5,147 nt of DNA, taken from contig VGYW01000542.1 of the NCBI GenBank assembly GCA_016872875.1, forward strand, positions 1-5,147, in the 5' to 3' direction. A program made the translations under genes and the position numbers. The stretch comes from Planctomycetota bacterium. Its GTDB lineage: Bacteria > Planctomycetota > PUPC01 > DSUN01. Below, in pieces: positions 4,728 to 5,147 of this stretch (positions are counted from its first letter, which is position 1; every line of letters starts with the position of its first letter). Under the pieces are notes generated by a model. It did no database searches, had not been told where the DNA came from, and was given only the letters and a program-made list of their open reading frames with translations.

Positions 4728-5147
4728 TCAGTTCCTCGTTCCGTACTTCTCGGCGGCGCGGATGAGCGCCACGATGTTCTCGGGCGGAGCGTCCACGGGC
4801 ACCTCGCATCCGCTGGCGAGGATGAAGCCGCGAGGGCTGTCGCCGGCCGCGGCGATGCAGGCCCTCGCCTCGCGGTCAACGTCGTCCGGCGTGCCGTTGA
4901 GCAGAGTCTCGGTGGGGGTGACGTTGCCCATGAGGCAGACGCGGTTGCCGATGCGGCGCTTGGCCTCGCCGAGGTCCGCCTTGTCCAGGCTGAGTGCCGC
5001 GGGCGCGAGGTCGGCCATCGCCTCGAAGAGCAGATGCGTTCTGCCGCAGATGTGGAGTATGGGGGGCCAGCCGAGGGCGCGGATGCGGGCGTGGAGCGGC
5101 TCGATGTAGGGCGCGGCGAACTCGCGGAAGAGCTTTGGGCTGAGCAC
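4728..5147 (-). CDS. Second uroporphyrinogen decarboxylase-like (MtaA-type) protein, C-terminal part
   Basis: The 3' 139 codons of a gene that begins beyond the window; the GTG at 5147-5145 is an internal codon, not a supported start. The visible part is the C-terminal half of the UroD barrel: LSPKLFREFAAPYIEPL (family (I/L)SP..F.EF..PY motif), ILHICGRTHLL (residues 30-40), CLMGNVTPTETLLNGTP (71-87) and GFILASGCEVPVDAPPENI (107-125). The HxC (H32, C34) and the later Cys in SGCEVP (C114) give the same zinc-thiol pattern as in the neighbouring UroD-like gene, but the sequences differ clearly elsewhere, so this is a paralogue and not a recent duplicate. The ILHICG, MGNVTP and SGCEVP...P.ENI wording is common in the broad methyltransferase/UroD-like expansions of environmental anaerobes. 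The stop is TGA (4730-4728). The repeat-rich 302-nt gap leaves open whether it is cotranscribed with the sel genes. The substrate is unknown. Confidence 0.82.
   Translation of the reverse strand: MLSPKLFREFAAPYIEPLHARIRALGWPPILHICGRTHLLFEAMADLAPAALSLDKADLGEAKRRIGNRVCLMGNVTPTETLLNGTPDDVDREARACIAAAGDSPRGFILASGCEVPVDAPPENIVALIRAAEKYGTRN

Noticed and set aside
4422..4765. Small open frames on both strands across the repeat-rich spacer
   Set aside because: They consist mostly of translated inverted repeats, differ on each strand, and have no family resemblance.

Overview
The window is high-GC bacterial DNA, and every gene I can support lies on the minus strand. Read in that direction the order is: the 3' part of a uroporphyrinogen decarboxylase-like (UroD/MtaA-type) gene (5147-4728), a non-coding stretch packed with inverted repeats (4727-4426), a second complete UroD/MtaA-type gene (4425-3409), a selD gene with extra domains at both ends (3402-1810), selA (1813-416), a 235-nt non-coding stretch with two palindromes (415-181), and the first 60 codons of selB (180-1), cut by the window edge.

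selD, selA and selB are the three protein genes of bacterial selenocysteine synthesis and insertion. SelD makes selenophosphate from selenide and ATP. SelA uses it to convert seryl-tRNA(Sec) to selenocysteyl-tRNA(Sec). SelB is the special elongation factor that carries this tRNA to recoded UGA codons. The fourth component, the selC tRNA, is not in the window. uroD-1, selD and selA look like one transcription unit: there are 6 nt between uroD-1 and selD, and a 4-nt ATGA overlap between selD and selA. selB probably follows in the same direction, but a long, almost perfect palindrome separates it from selA.

The unusual part is the selD product. It has a cysteine-rich N-terminal segment (three CxC pairs within residues 21-42), a standard SelD core (about residues 66-408), and a C-terminal AhpD/carboxymuconolactone-decarboxylase-like domain with an intact CxxC redox motif. 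A good internal ribosome binding site and ATG lie exactly at the SelD/AhpD junction, so the AhpD-like part may also be made as a separate protein. The two neighbouring UroD-like proteins keep the HxC...C zinc motif of the MtaA/CmuA methyltransferase group rather than being obvious haem enzymes. This raises the possibility of a link between selenium and methyl or corrinoid metabolism, but that link is inference.

The taxon cannot be fixed from this window. High GC, multiple MtaA-like UroD proteins, Sec machinery and abundant GTCCC-NNN-GGGAC-type intergenic hairpins would fit an anaerobic or facultative environmental bacterium, possibly from the Planctomycetes or a related group. This is a weak guess. 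I saw no rRNA, tRNA, CRISPR array, transposase or canonical Rho-independent terminator.
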